Below are positions 21,340 to 30,588 of a stretch of 43,124 nt of DNA, piece after piece (positions within the stretch are counted from its first letter, which is position 1; every line of letters begins with the position of its first letter). Where the stretch lies: the NCBI GenBank assembly GCA_015039365.1, contig WION01000448.1:1-43124 (forward strand). Reading direction: 5' to 3'. The notes below the pieces were generated by a model, which was given only the letters and a program-made list of their open reading frames with translations, was not told where the DNA came from and did no database searches. Source of the stretch: Amanita rubescens. Its lineage: Eukaryota; Basidiomycota; Agaricomycetes; Agaricales; Amanitaceae. The translations under genes were made by a program, and so were the position numbers.

Positions 21340-22850
21340 CTGAAATATCGACCGTTACAATATCTATCAGAAACTACTAAATCCGAGTTGACATACAACT
21401 CACCTAATTAATCAACTTAATCATTACGACAACGGAAACTCATCTCCGAACACTTAATCTACCTCTCTTCATTTGAAGGGGAAAAGACTTGGCGAGTCAA
21501 ACGCAATTCGCTTTAAAAATAATAAATCAACCGAGAGTTAAATCAAACTCTCTGAAAACATACGGAAGACTCACCATTAGGTCTTCCAACCGTTCATTGG
21601 ACATTCGTGTACTTGGGAATACCATATCTAGCATGTCCCGCAGTTAATAAAAGTACAGGAAAATGAAAGGAAGAAGACTTACCGGCTGGTAGTCTCTATC
21701 CCTTTCTCCTGCACTCGTGACCCCTTATTGCTCGATTTACACATGGTTGACAAACGAGAGGTCGATGCAAAGTCCTAACCTCGAGGCCAACATCTCGTCC
21801 AGGCCTTGGAAACACTCTTGAGGACCAGTATTAGTCCTCCCATCTAATCCGTCTACCTGAGAATCCACACCAACGTCATTGAGTTGTCAATACGAGGATG
21901 GAAAGCTGGAAGACGAGACTTACCTAGTCTCGAAAGTATCCCGCTCCCGTCTCCCTCTTAATTTCATCGACTGGTTTGACCGAATGATGGATAAAAGACG
22001 ATGCTATACCAACATCGTCAGTAACTCAACATCACCATTACGGATGTAGTAGGCTTACCTACTATGCTTGTACCCTCGGGAAACTATCCCGAGAATCCCA
22101 ACAGCCATCTCCACCGGAATTTCCTTTTCTGTGGGGAAGAGACTCGCGACAAGTCATAGTCGATCATTCGGGATCTCCAAAAGTGCTGGAGAGTTTCAAT
22201 GAACTCTCCAAAGCATATGAAAGACTCTAGCTCGAGCCTCCCCATTCACATCAGTCTGTTCAAGGTCTACTGTGCCTGTACGACAGCGTTACAAACAGTT
22301 AGCAAGAAAACGGAAGAATTAGATGAGGAAGGACTTACCATCCGAAGTCCTCATCCCTGTCCCGTCTCGCCCACTCCCATCCGTCGCTGGCATCCATCTA
22401 GCTCATTCCCCATTGAAGACAACACACGGGCTGTTGCTGAGCCCGTTCCGCTTCTGTCGAAACGCATGAGGGACCAAACCCTCGTGAAACAGCTGGTATG
22501 CACACCTATATGAAGAAATCAGTCACCGCGTCGACAGGAAAGATGCCTGGAACTCACCCGGCATCCAGACCACCCCATTCTCCCCAGAACACGTTCTGTG
22601 GGGGAGAATTCATCTAACTACTCGCGATCGAGTAGCGCACGTCGCCTACACGCCACCTCATCCCCTTTTCCTATCCACAGCGCGCTATCACATTGAAGTC
22701 ATCCAAGCCCTAGTATGAGTGTCATGGTCGGTCAGTGGCTCGGGAACGAAGAAGAAAGGAGCCTGGAGACGAGGAGCTTACCTTGCATACCCACTACACA
22801 CGGTCGCCCCGTCCCCCTCTCTCTCGTTCTCCCGATTTCAAACCGCGAAG
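21340..22850 (-). ncRNA. Candidate spliced non-coding RNA with hairpin-rich exons
   Basis: Nine consecutive minus-strand introns have good GT(A/G)AG(T/C) donors and TAG/CAG/AAG acceptors at fungal lengths: 22781-22710, 22557-22506, 22338-22276, 22058-22004, 21923-21857, 21682-21628, 21574-21511 and 21403-21340, with a likely continuation beyond. (That is eight fully mapped; the ninth donor examined is the 42901 site.) Exons between them are 53-217 nt. Exons 22709-22558 and 22275-22059 are closed by stops in all three frames, so the spliced product is unlikely to be a protein. Seven of the eight donors here lie in or beside a hairpin formed by exon end and intron start. Transcription start and end were not identified. 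It could instead be the leader of the gag-bearing element downstream, or a decayed gene. Confidence 0.4.
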
Positions 22851-24250
22851 GAATCCAGATGGCTCTTGTAGCCGTTACCGTATCGTCTGATGAGCTCCAG
22901 TCGGTTGGAGCTCCCTTCATCGCGGTTATCTCTGGGGAGACCCCTAGCGATAAACAGACTAGACGCGAGTCGCGTGTCACATGATCACCGACCTTCCAAA
23001 TCTGGAAGGCTCGTCAAAATCCCGACGCGCGCTGAGCGCTCGTCACGCCCAATTCTAGCGAGGCTTGGACCTCGCTCAGGCGGCTGGATGCTGCCAGAAG
23101 TTCACGTTGGGAAGCTCCCAACGCCCCTTCAACCATGTGCTGAAGTACAGCACACTACGACCATGAAGACCCAGGCAACCCGCGACCTTCCTTATCCGGA
23201 AGTCACACCGACGCCGACGCGCCCAAGCTTCAAACATTCTTATCGACCCACTGTTTTGATCTCAAGACTTCAACCTTGTTCTGAGTGAAGTCTATATACG
23301 AAGGCATCTCTCCACTAGTCGAAATCCCCATCTACGCCATTTGAGAATGCCTGCTGCCTCCCTCGAATTCTGGTCGGTCACACCCCGTCACGAACTTCCA
23401 AACATGGAAGGAACGTCGAATTTCGACGCGCACCCTCGTCAAAACGTTCAGAAGACTGGTTCTCGCTCACGCCACTGTAATGTATCGATTCCGGCTATGC
23501 TGGAATCGATACTGAAACCCTTCCGTCTTCCGGACTCGGACCTCCGACACCTCGGACCCCCAACCTCGGCATCGGATACGTCTCGGACCGAGTAGTGCAC
23601 GTAGTACATGAGGTACACAGTATATAGATTGTCGTAGTTAGTTCTTTATACATTCTTTTCCTCCCCCGCACTTCACTTCTATGTACGTTTCCGAGCCCCG
23701 AGAGTGAGACCGAACTCGGACGAGCACCTTTCGGTGCTGCCGAACTCGCTCAGCAAACACCGAGCCTCGGAGGTTGCACCCAACGCAACCTCCGTTTCGT
23801 TGTTACACCACGTCGGAAATGTTCGCTTTCGGAAGGAACAAACACCTATCACTACTCTACACCTCCGAGGATAGAAGAAGTAAATTCCTTCGACGATTTA
23901 CTGTCTCTCCACGGAAAATGGTGCCCCAAATTGAATTTTGCACGGAAATCTCTTCTCCCTTCAGTTCTACCTTCGCCCCGTACCTTGCGGCGAGTGGGGG
24001 AGGATGTGAGGGCTATACAATCACCTTGGGGAATTTTCTCGAGATGAATCAATGTCCTCAAGCCCAATTTTCGTTCACATCTGCATTTTCAATTGAAGAT
24101 CACTACATGATCTTGTGGGGGAGAGTGTAAGGAAGCTACAAGAGCATCCTGGAACCCAGATGGATATTCATGGATATGGAGATCCAGAGGATCTCCAAGC
24201 CTGAAGACCGGGGAGTTGTGGAACAACTCCCATAGATATATTGTATATAG

Positions 24251-24272
24251 ATCAAGTCACGCGTGACTTGAT
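24251..24272. repeat. 22-bp perfect palindrome
   Basis: The half-site ATCAAGTCACG is followed immediately by its reverse complement, with no spacer. It closes the hairpin array on the side of the hAT remnant. A dimeric protein-binding site or a cruciform-forming end are both possible. Confidence 0.8.
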
Positions 24273-24397
24273 ATTCACGTGTTGACACATTACATAATGA
24301 GCCCACTATTACTTCATCTACGCACACACTAGCACGGCTCACCCAATACATTTGGTCCTGTGCACTGTGCATTCGAACATATACAAGCTATCAACCT

Positions 24398-26905
24398 CTA
24401 TCCCAACCTACCCACTTTACATTCTGTGATCTCCTCACTAACTGCTCTCTCGATATTCTCTACATCATCCAACACATCAGGCTCTATGCCATCATCATCA
24501 CCATTGTCCATCTCCAACTCTTCCTTATCAAGATTTTTTGTGAGTTCATTGTCCGATTCGGAGTCCATCACTTCATCTTCATCCTCGTTCACAGGCCCTT
24601 TCTTTTTCTTGGATTTCAACTTCAGCACATCAAATTGACGCAGGATAACCTGAACGACAAGGTGTACAATGTGGGCCATGCATCGCACACAGTTGGCAGG
24701 GCCTGGGAACTCGGAAAGGATGCCACCAAGGACAGCGACCATTGTATCGTTGTTACTCGCATTGTCACACATTATGCCCAAAATCTATCGATTCAGTGAG
24801 TCATGGGTCTATGTTTAATTGATGACGAATGCTTACTTTGTGGTCTATCCCATAATCCTTCACAACTTTTGCAAAAGCTTTGGCGAGATTGAGCCTGGTA
24901 TGTGATTTTGCAAGCTCCACGATGTCCAGCAATAGGCTAACTTGTGTTCTGTTATCTTCAAAATGGACTGTAAGCGCAATGAAAGCTCTATGATTTGGAG
25001 AAGTCCAGGCATCGGTCACAAAGCTCAAACGACCATCATATTCCTTCCGAAATTGGTGAGTACTACTGTTGCATGACCATGATGAGTAACAGAATACCTG
25101 TAGCATCTGCCCAAGTTGTTCCTTCACCCGACAAAACACTACATGGACATCTTGTGCAACCATCCTTGAGTGAGGAATACGATAACCTGGACATCCTGAT
25201 TTCATCACCCGATGAAATCCGTGGCTGTCAACTATGCTCATGCTGAGCATCTCCTCGGAAACCCACTTTACACACTCCATGCTGAGTGTGGCAGCATTAG
25301 TAAGCTTCGCATTTGAGTACTAATCAGGTGTCTCACTGTGTTTCCAGAAATGTGAGCTGACGTGTTGAGTAGGTCTCCTTACCGCTCCCTTTTCTTGCAA
25401 ATGCTGCTGTTATCAACCCATCCTGCAACTCTTTTCCACTCAAGACCGCTGTGCAAAGCTGATCCATATCAGGACCGTCTCTGCTTTTGGCCATATCATC
25501 TGCATCCTCCAACCATTGCTTACCCCAACATTTTGTAGCGTGTTTTCGCATGTTGCTTGTCGACTTCCTATCTTCGGTATCAAGAAAGTGCCGGACTATA
25601 CGTGGCCTAGAGCCTTTGCCCAGGCAGTGAGGTGCATTGCATTTAAACTCATGGCAGCAGCGGCTCAAAAAGGCATATCATATACCTGCCATCCAGTCCC
25701 TAGCCAGCCGCTCTGTGAGGTAAGCCTGGTTACTGGATGCAATCTACCATTCCAATACTGACTACTCACCTAGTTGCTCTTCGGGATCCGAGTCTTCATC
25801 CGGCTTCTCAATCACTTCAATCTTGCCCTCTTTGGAATCAGCATCACTGTCATGCAATGATTGCCTTTGGAGTGTGTGTCCATCATGCGATGACAGAGTC
25901 TGCGCCAATCACTTTTGGGCTGTAGTCTTTCCAAGTTAGGTTAAGTTAAGTCGTGCAGCCCTAATGGCCATGACCGTGACTGAACTGGTCGCAGAATTTC
26001 TTTAATTTGCCATGACCACAACTGCGACCGACATGACCAGTCATATTTGGTCGTGAGCTGGGGGTTAGCGGTCGTGACTGGTTACAACCGGTTATGTGCG
26101 ACCAGTCATGACTGGTTATGATGTGTCACTTCTGCCAATCCTGATGCTGTGATCAGCGGAGTATTTTCTACTTTTATTGTAGATTATCCTGATATGTCAC
26201 CATCCCAATATTCAAAAAAATAGGAAAATACTCTGCCCATCCCAATGGTGTGATGGGCAGAGTATTTTTCTATTTTTATTGTAGATTATCCTGATATGTC
26301 ACCATCCCAATATTCAAAAAATGGGAAAACACTCCACCCATCCCAATGGTGTGATTGGCAGAGTATTTTTCCACCTTTATTGTGGATTATCCCAATATGT
26401 CACTGTCCCAATGATAGGGTTATTACAATTATTCTAAGGGTTATTACACTATATTCTAAGGGTTACAGGCATTTGGTGGGGTGGATGTATCAAAGTCATC
26501 TGGACCTTGAAATGACCGGTTATGACTGGTCACGACCGGTCATAACCAGTCGTGGAGATAGACCAATTTTGTATGACCATGACCGCAACTTTGTTCAACA
26601 AAGTGTGACCGCAACTGCAGTTGTGCCATGACTGCAGTCATGGTCGGTCGTGTGACCAGTTGTGACTGGTCATGTGACCTAACTTAGAAAGACTATTGGG
26701 CTGGGTACACACCACGTGATTTTGTTGTTGTCGTTTTCTTTTTGGAGTGTTTTTTTGCATTGCGGGGTAAATCAGAATCATCATCATCAGGGTTGGGGGA
26801 GTCTGCATAGGGATTGGCACAGGTCGGCTCAACCCGCGCAGGTCATGTACCCACACCCATAGTGGGTACGGGTAGCACTCTGTAGACCCGTGGTTGAACC
26901 TGAAC
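24398..26905 (-). pseudogene. hAT transposase, 3'-truncated and interrupted
   Basis: The N-terminal acidic/basic part (NAKKHSKKK..., about 26705-26790) is split from the rest by the 773-bp insertion. After it come an acidic EDSDPEEQL exon (about 25770-25860), then a BED-type zinc finger (FKCNAPH...STSNMRKHATKCWG, about 25520-25660). A coding trace with VKWVSEEM (about 25150-25270) splices to EYDGRLSFVTDAWTSPNHRAF, the typical hAT catalytic entry. A further intron (about 24788-24838) leads to IMCDNASNNDTMV and CVRCMAHIVHLVVQ. The frame ends at 24398 after an acidic stretch, so the C-terminal hATC dimerisation domain is missing. At least one stop (near 25333) breaks the frame. hAT enzymes cut and paste DNA with 8-bp target duplications. 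Not functional as it stands. Confidence 0.7.
25923..26695. mobile_element. Non-autonomous TIR element (MITE-like), 773 bp
   Basis: The ends TAGTCTTTCCAAGTTAGGT and ACCTAACTTAGAAAGACTA are inverted repeats with one mismatch. They are flanked by a perfect 8-bp duplication TTGGGCTG at 25915-25922 and 26696-26703. An 8-bp duplication fits the hAT superfamily. Inside are three ~101-bp tandem units (GTATTTT starts at about 26161, 26262 and 26363), a 17-bp hairpin (26225-26241/26252-26268), a 16-bp palindrome (26101-26116) and many ACCGGT/ACCAGTC inverted motifs. There is no coding capacity. It sits in the hAT pseudogene coding region. Confidence 0.85.
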
Positions 26906-27439
26906 CCGTGATGCAGGTTCAGGTAGGGCACATATACCCGTGCCTATACCCACTCCCAATTTGTGTGATACGCCTGATAGAATCTGCATGTGCAGTGGAG
27001 TTTGCATGGTGTGGTGTGGCGGAGTTGGCAGTGGTGGAGTGGGGTTTGCATTGTGTGGTGGAGTTTGTGTGGTGTGGAACAGGAAAATGTGCCAGAGGCC
27101 CAGCGAGGTGTGTTTAAGGCGGTGTTGGCGAGTGCGGCACGGTGTGTGTTTGGTGCAGCACATTTGCAGGTGGTGGTGGAGGGGTGTGGCAACTTGCAAG
27201 GTGGGCAAAGACGGGTGGAGCTCCGAGGGCCATTAGTTCACGAAATGCAGCAGGACAGGTCATCTCACCATGTAACCATTTCAGGGGGTGCAGTTGGGAC
27301 CATTCAGGTGCGGCAGGTGCAGTGGACATGTTGGAGGTGCAGCAGGGTCATCAAGGGTAGTGGCAAGGTCACTAGATTTGTTAGTAAACGAAAATAAGTG
27401 GCAGAGGGGGGCTTACCCGTGTGCGTGAACATCCAATCC
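26704..27439 (-). other. hAT 5' portion, low-complexity frames
   Basis: This is host hAT sequence between the MITE-like element and the Gypsy. At 26820-26960 a cluster of GGGTAC/GTACCC motifs occurs. From about 26980 to 27330 the sequence is TGG/TGGTG-rich and yields proline/histidine-rich open minus frames without domains. A likely splice donor (minus strand GTAAGC at about 27417) follows a cysteine exon whose other half lies beyond the Gypsy at 41.5-41.6 kb, so the Gypsy interrupted a 5' exon. Confidence 0.4.
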
Positions 27440-27514
27440 TGTTACAACACGGTACGGACTCCCGCATTATGCTTACATGATACGTCGGACATGTTTATTT
27501 TCTTTATGCATACC
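27440..27514 (+). repeat. 5' LTR of Gypsy, first part
   Basis: These 75 bp match the first 75 bp of the 3' LTR (from 41085). The LTR resumes at 33467 after the nested DNA element. Its last nine bases, ATGCATACC, are the duplicated target of that insertion. Confidence 0.95.
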
Positions 27515-27541
27515 TAGTCTCGTTCCCAGACGTTCTAGGGC
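27515..27541. repeat. Left terminal inverted repeat
   Basis: It begins TAGTCTCGTTCCCAGACG and pairs with the right end at 33431-33457, with about five mismatches over 27 bp and one length difference. Its inner part doubles as the left arm of the end hairpin. Confidence 0.85.
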
Positions 27542-27625
27542 AGCGGAGACAGCCGAGCGGAGCGTGAAGCGGGGGCAAATTTTTTGGCGCGACTTTTGAG
27601 CACGGCGCTGCCCTAGAACGTCTGG
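27526..27625. repeat. Left-end hairpin, 20-bp perfect stem
   Basis: CCAGACGTTCTAGGGCAGCG at 27526-27545 is perfectly complementary to 27606-27625, with a 60-nt GC-rich loop. The matching right-end structure suggests that both ends are recognised as folded or as paired binding sites. Confidence 0.9.
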
Positions 27626-27705
27626 TGCATTTCCCCTGGCAACACTGCGCTCGAGTCACGCTTGAGTCACCTTGCTTAGAAATTGTATTATATCATACGT
27701 ATCAC

Positions 27706-30459
27706 ATGACATTGTTTACCCCTAAACGCGTCGCGCGCTGGCTTCCTGCATCCCTGGATCCCTGGATCCCACGTATGTCACCGGCTCTAGAGCGTCACCG
27801 ACGTCATCAGAATCAAGCGCGAAATTCTGCGACAAACTTGGATCAGGCTCGGCAGCGGTCCGCCCAAGAAAATAGCTATTCTTCAACAGCTACACGCCGA
27901 AAGATCGAAGACGAGCTCTTCAATTGCACCAATGGATTAAAGGCTTATGAGTGGCAGGTAGACGTGGCTGAGGCCATTCTATTAGGCCTAGATTGTACTG
28001 TGATTGCGGGGACAGGGGCAGGAAAGACATTGCCATTCGTAATGCCCCTGTTCATTAAGCCCCAAAAGACAGTACTCATAATCTCGCCTCTGAATTCCCT
28101 GGAGGAGGATCAGGTAAGATATTTGAAGCACGTACTGCCAGTGCATTTAATCACAAACCGTTTGACAGGCTGCTCGCTTTCAAAAGATGGGGTTAACCGC
28201 TGTGGCTGTAAATGGTGAAACTTATTCATCTCAGCTTCATAAAGTGGGTCCCCCCCATACCTGATGAGCTTAAAATGACCATTGTTAGGATCTTGAAAGC
28301 GGAAAATATCAAGTAATACTCTCATCACCAGAGATGTGCTTGAAACATCCTGATTTCCGCCAATTGCTGAGTGTAGCCAAATTCTCACATGCAATGTGCT
28401 TAATTGTTGTCGATGAAGCACATTGTATTACACAGTGGGGACCCCAGTTCCGCCAGGAATATGCAGACCTAGGGGAAATCCGGGCATTTGCACCACAAGC
28501 TCCCGTTCTCTTAACATCTGCAACACTCACTCCATCATCACTAGATCATGCACGTAAAATCATGCTGGTAGACCCCTTATCCTCTTACCATGTCATGCTG
28601 GGTGTAGATAGACCCAATATTGCATGGTCAGTCAGGCATATGACACAAGGGAAAGACTTGGAAAGCTTAAAATTCATTATCCCTCCTCCTGACGTTGACA
28701 CAAACACGCCAGGACCATTCATTCCCACAATGATATTCTTTGATGACATTGCCTTGGCCATGTCAGCTATGGTCTATCTACGTCACCTGATGCCCCAAGC
28801 TCGTCACCAGGAAATCGCTGTATACCACTCACGCCGAACATCCCGAGCTAAAAAAATCGTCATGAAACAATTTCGCAACCAAGAGATCAAGATTCTACTC
28901 ACGACTGAAGCAGCCGGAATGGTACATCATTGTCTGGTGCATATTACGATTGTCTAACTAATGTTCTACGCTCAGGGATGTGATATATCACATGTTAAGC
29001 GGGTGATTCAATTCACTGTTCCAAAATCTCTGGATATTTGGTTACAGCGGGGTGGTCGAGCTGGTCATGATAGGACCATCCAGGCAGAGGCTATATTGCT
29101 CGTTCAGCCTTCAGTATTTCAGGAGATTTCAAGCAAAAAGGAAATTAGCTCACCAGAGATGGACGGTACTACTACAGACACTCCTCAATACCGGAAAGAG
29201 ATTCATGGTGGTCTGCGTCAATGGATCGAAGCAGCCGAATGTCGCCGCGATGTTGTTGATGAGTACTACGACTCCGGTGTGCCACGGTCGAGTAAGTTCG
29301 AATCGTCTATAACAAAGAAGACATCTACTTACACAGATAAGCGCCGCTCGGTATCTGTTGCGACAACTGTCAACGGAAGACCAATGAGACGACAATTGTG
29401 GATTTCTCGAACGTCGGCAATTTCGATGTGGTGAACTCAAAGGCCTGCTCGACGGCAGGACCTTCGAACGTCATAGAAAACGTCTCTATGGATGGACTAG
29501 GTGACACCACAGCAGATCAGCTTGAGGAATCAGACAAAGATATAGGAGACGATGTCACCTCCGATACAGGTATACCCAGGCCCTCAACCAAGCGTCGCGA
29601 TCCCTCTATTCTTCCCCAAAGGCGGCGAGGCGCACATCTGGCTGATGCCCAACGGTCGCTTGAGCGGTGGCGAGTAGAGACGTGGACAAATCTCTACAGT
29701 CAATGCCCGTGGAGTCCCGAAGTAATCCTGCCATCCCGAGTTATTTCCAATCTTGCGCAAAAGACATACATTCTGTCTGTTGATAATTTGGTCGAAATTG
29801 GAGGTTTGTCACGGCACCGTGCTCTTCGTCATGGCGAACAGATACTGTCTATCCTACACAAAGTTGACGAACGTGAGCGTAGTCGACGCTCGTCTGAAAA
29901 ACAAAAGAAATTGGACGAACGTTTGGAGCGTCAACGTATCGCAGCAGTCGCTAGGGAGGCGAAGAAAGTAGAGGCGAAGAGGCGAAGGGAAGAGGAACGG
30001 TCGAGAAGGCCTAAGAAACCGCGACTCTCACGAGCAAAGAAGCATGTCGCGCCAGCACACGTGGCCGCGGAGATGGGGGCTCAAGGTAAGGAAAACGTAC
30101 CCCTATCTCCGCCATCTGTATTACATCCGACGGGCTCGTGGTTTCCCATGGCTCCGTTCACCCCACCACGGTTCACGACGTCTGCGCCTTACTATTCGCC
30201 CTCATCGACGCCTTTCACGCCACTTACGGCTAGCCTCTGTGCACCGCCTTTCACGCCTCCCACGGCTAGCCCTACGACGTCTGCGCCTCACTATTCCACG
30301 GCTAGCCCTCCGCCTCTATCGTCTGCTCGCTTATGGGCATCACCCTATTATCTCGCGCCCTATCAAAATCCGATGCAACCTGCACCGCCCGTCCAGCCAC
30401 ATCCTACGTTTTCCCAGTACGACTTCAACGCGATGGGACCATTTCAGAACCCCAAATAA
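27706..30459 (+). CDS. RecQ-like DEAH helicase with basic, proline-rich C-terminal tail
   Basis: Exons end at 28113, then 28169-28243, 28289-28921, 28976-29291 and 29342-30459; introns are 45-55 nt. Possible starts are ATG 27706 or 27775 (826 residues from the latter, used below). Motifs: GTGAGKT Walker A (79-85), DEAH plus the RecQ-specific ITQWGPQF loop (180-193), LLTSAT (motif III) and QRGGRAG (motif VI, 373-379). A zinc-binding region has a cysteine at about 438 and CCDNC at 460-464. The enzyme should unwind DNA 3'-5'. The ~360-residue tail has an arginine/glutamate coiled coil (ERQRIAAVAREAKKVEAKRR) and FTPPTAS-type proline/threonine repeats, but no typical RecQ HRDC domain. It lies inside the transposon and ends facing the DUF6589 gene. 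All exons stay in frame, so it looks intact. Confidence 0.88.
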
Positions 30460-30588
30460 CTTTATACAAGAATACCGTGCTAGTGTACCTTGAAGTGAGT
30501 ATATTTTTATTCAATATAAGTTATACTTGACCAATTTCGAATGATAGAATATTTGTATTTACGCGATGAAATGCAATACCATTATATC
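30460..30588. terminator. Convergent 3' region of helicase and DUF6589 genes
   Basis: The 129 bp between the two stop codons is AT-rich with ATATAAGTTATAC and AATACCATTATATC segments. Both transcripts must end here or overlap. No canonical AATAAA is present on the plus strand. Confidence 0.4.

Larger units (their letters stand above)
20880..24280. repeat. Dense array of short distinct hairpins
   Basis: About 20 perfect stems of 7 bp or more with loops of at most 15 nt lie between 21.4 and 24.3 kb, most with unrelated stem sequences. Examples (left arm/right arm): 21914-21920/21926-21932, 22187-22195/22202-22210, 22577-22585/22601-22609, 22892-22899/22906-22913, 23105-23112/23116-23123, 23482-23492/23502-23512 (11 bp), 23768-23777/23785-23794 (10 bp), 24177-24185/24189-24197, 24211-24219/24223-24231, and a 22-bp perfect palindrome at 24251-24272. 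Longer-range stems occur too, such as 21091-21101/21199-21209. No protein-coding frame of note is present. A rough uniform-base estimate predicts two or three such stems, so this is strong enrichment. Confidence 0.8.

Noticed and set aside
21738..21856. Exon frame with CFQGLDEMLASRLGLCIDLS as protein-coding
   Set aside because: It is open for about 40 codons only, ends in stops inside the exon, and neighbouring exons are closed in all frames. It could be a relic but does not support a protein gene.
26843..27397. Several overlapping proline-, histidine- or tryptophan-rich open frames
   Set aside because: They exist on both strands over low-complexity TGG/CCA-rich DNA and share no domain or splice logic beyond belonging to the hAT 5' region.
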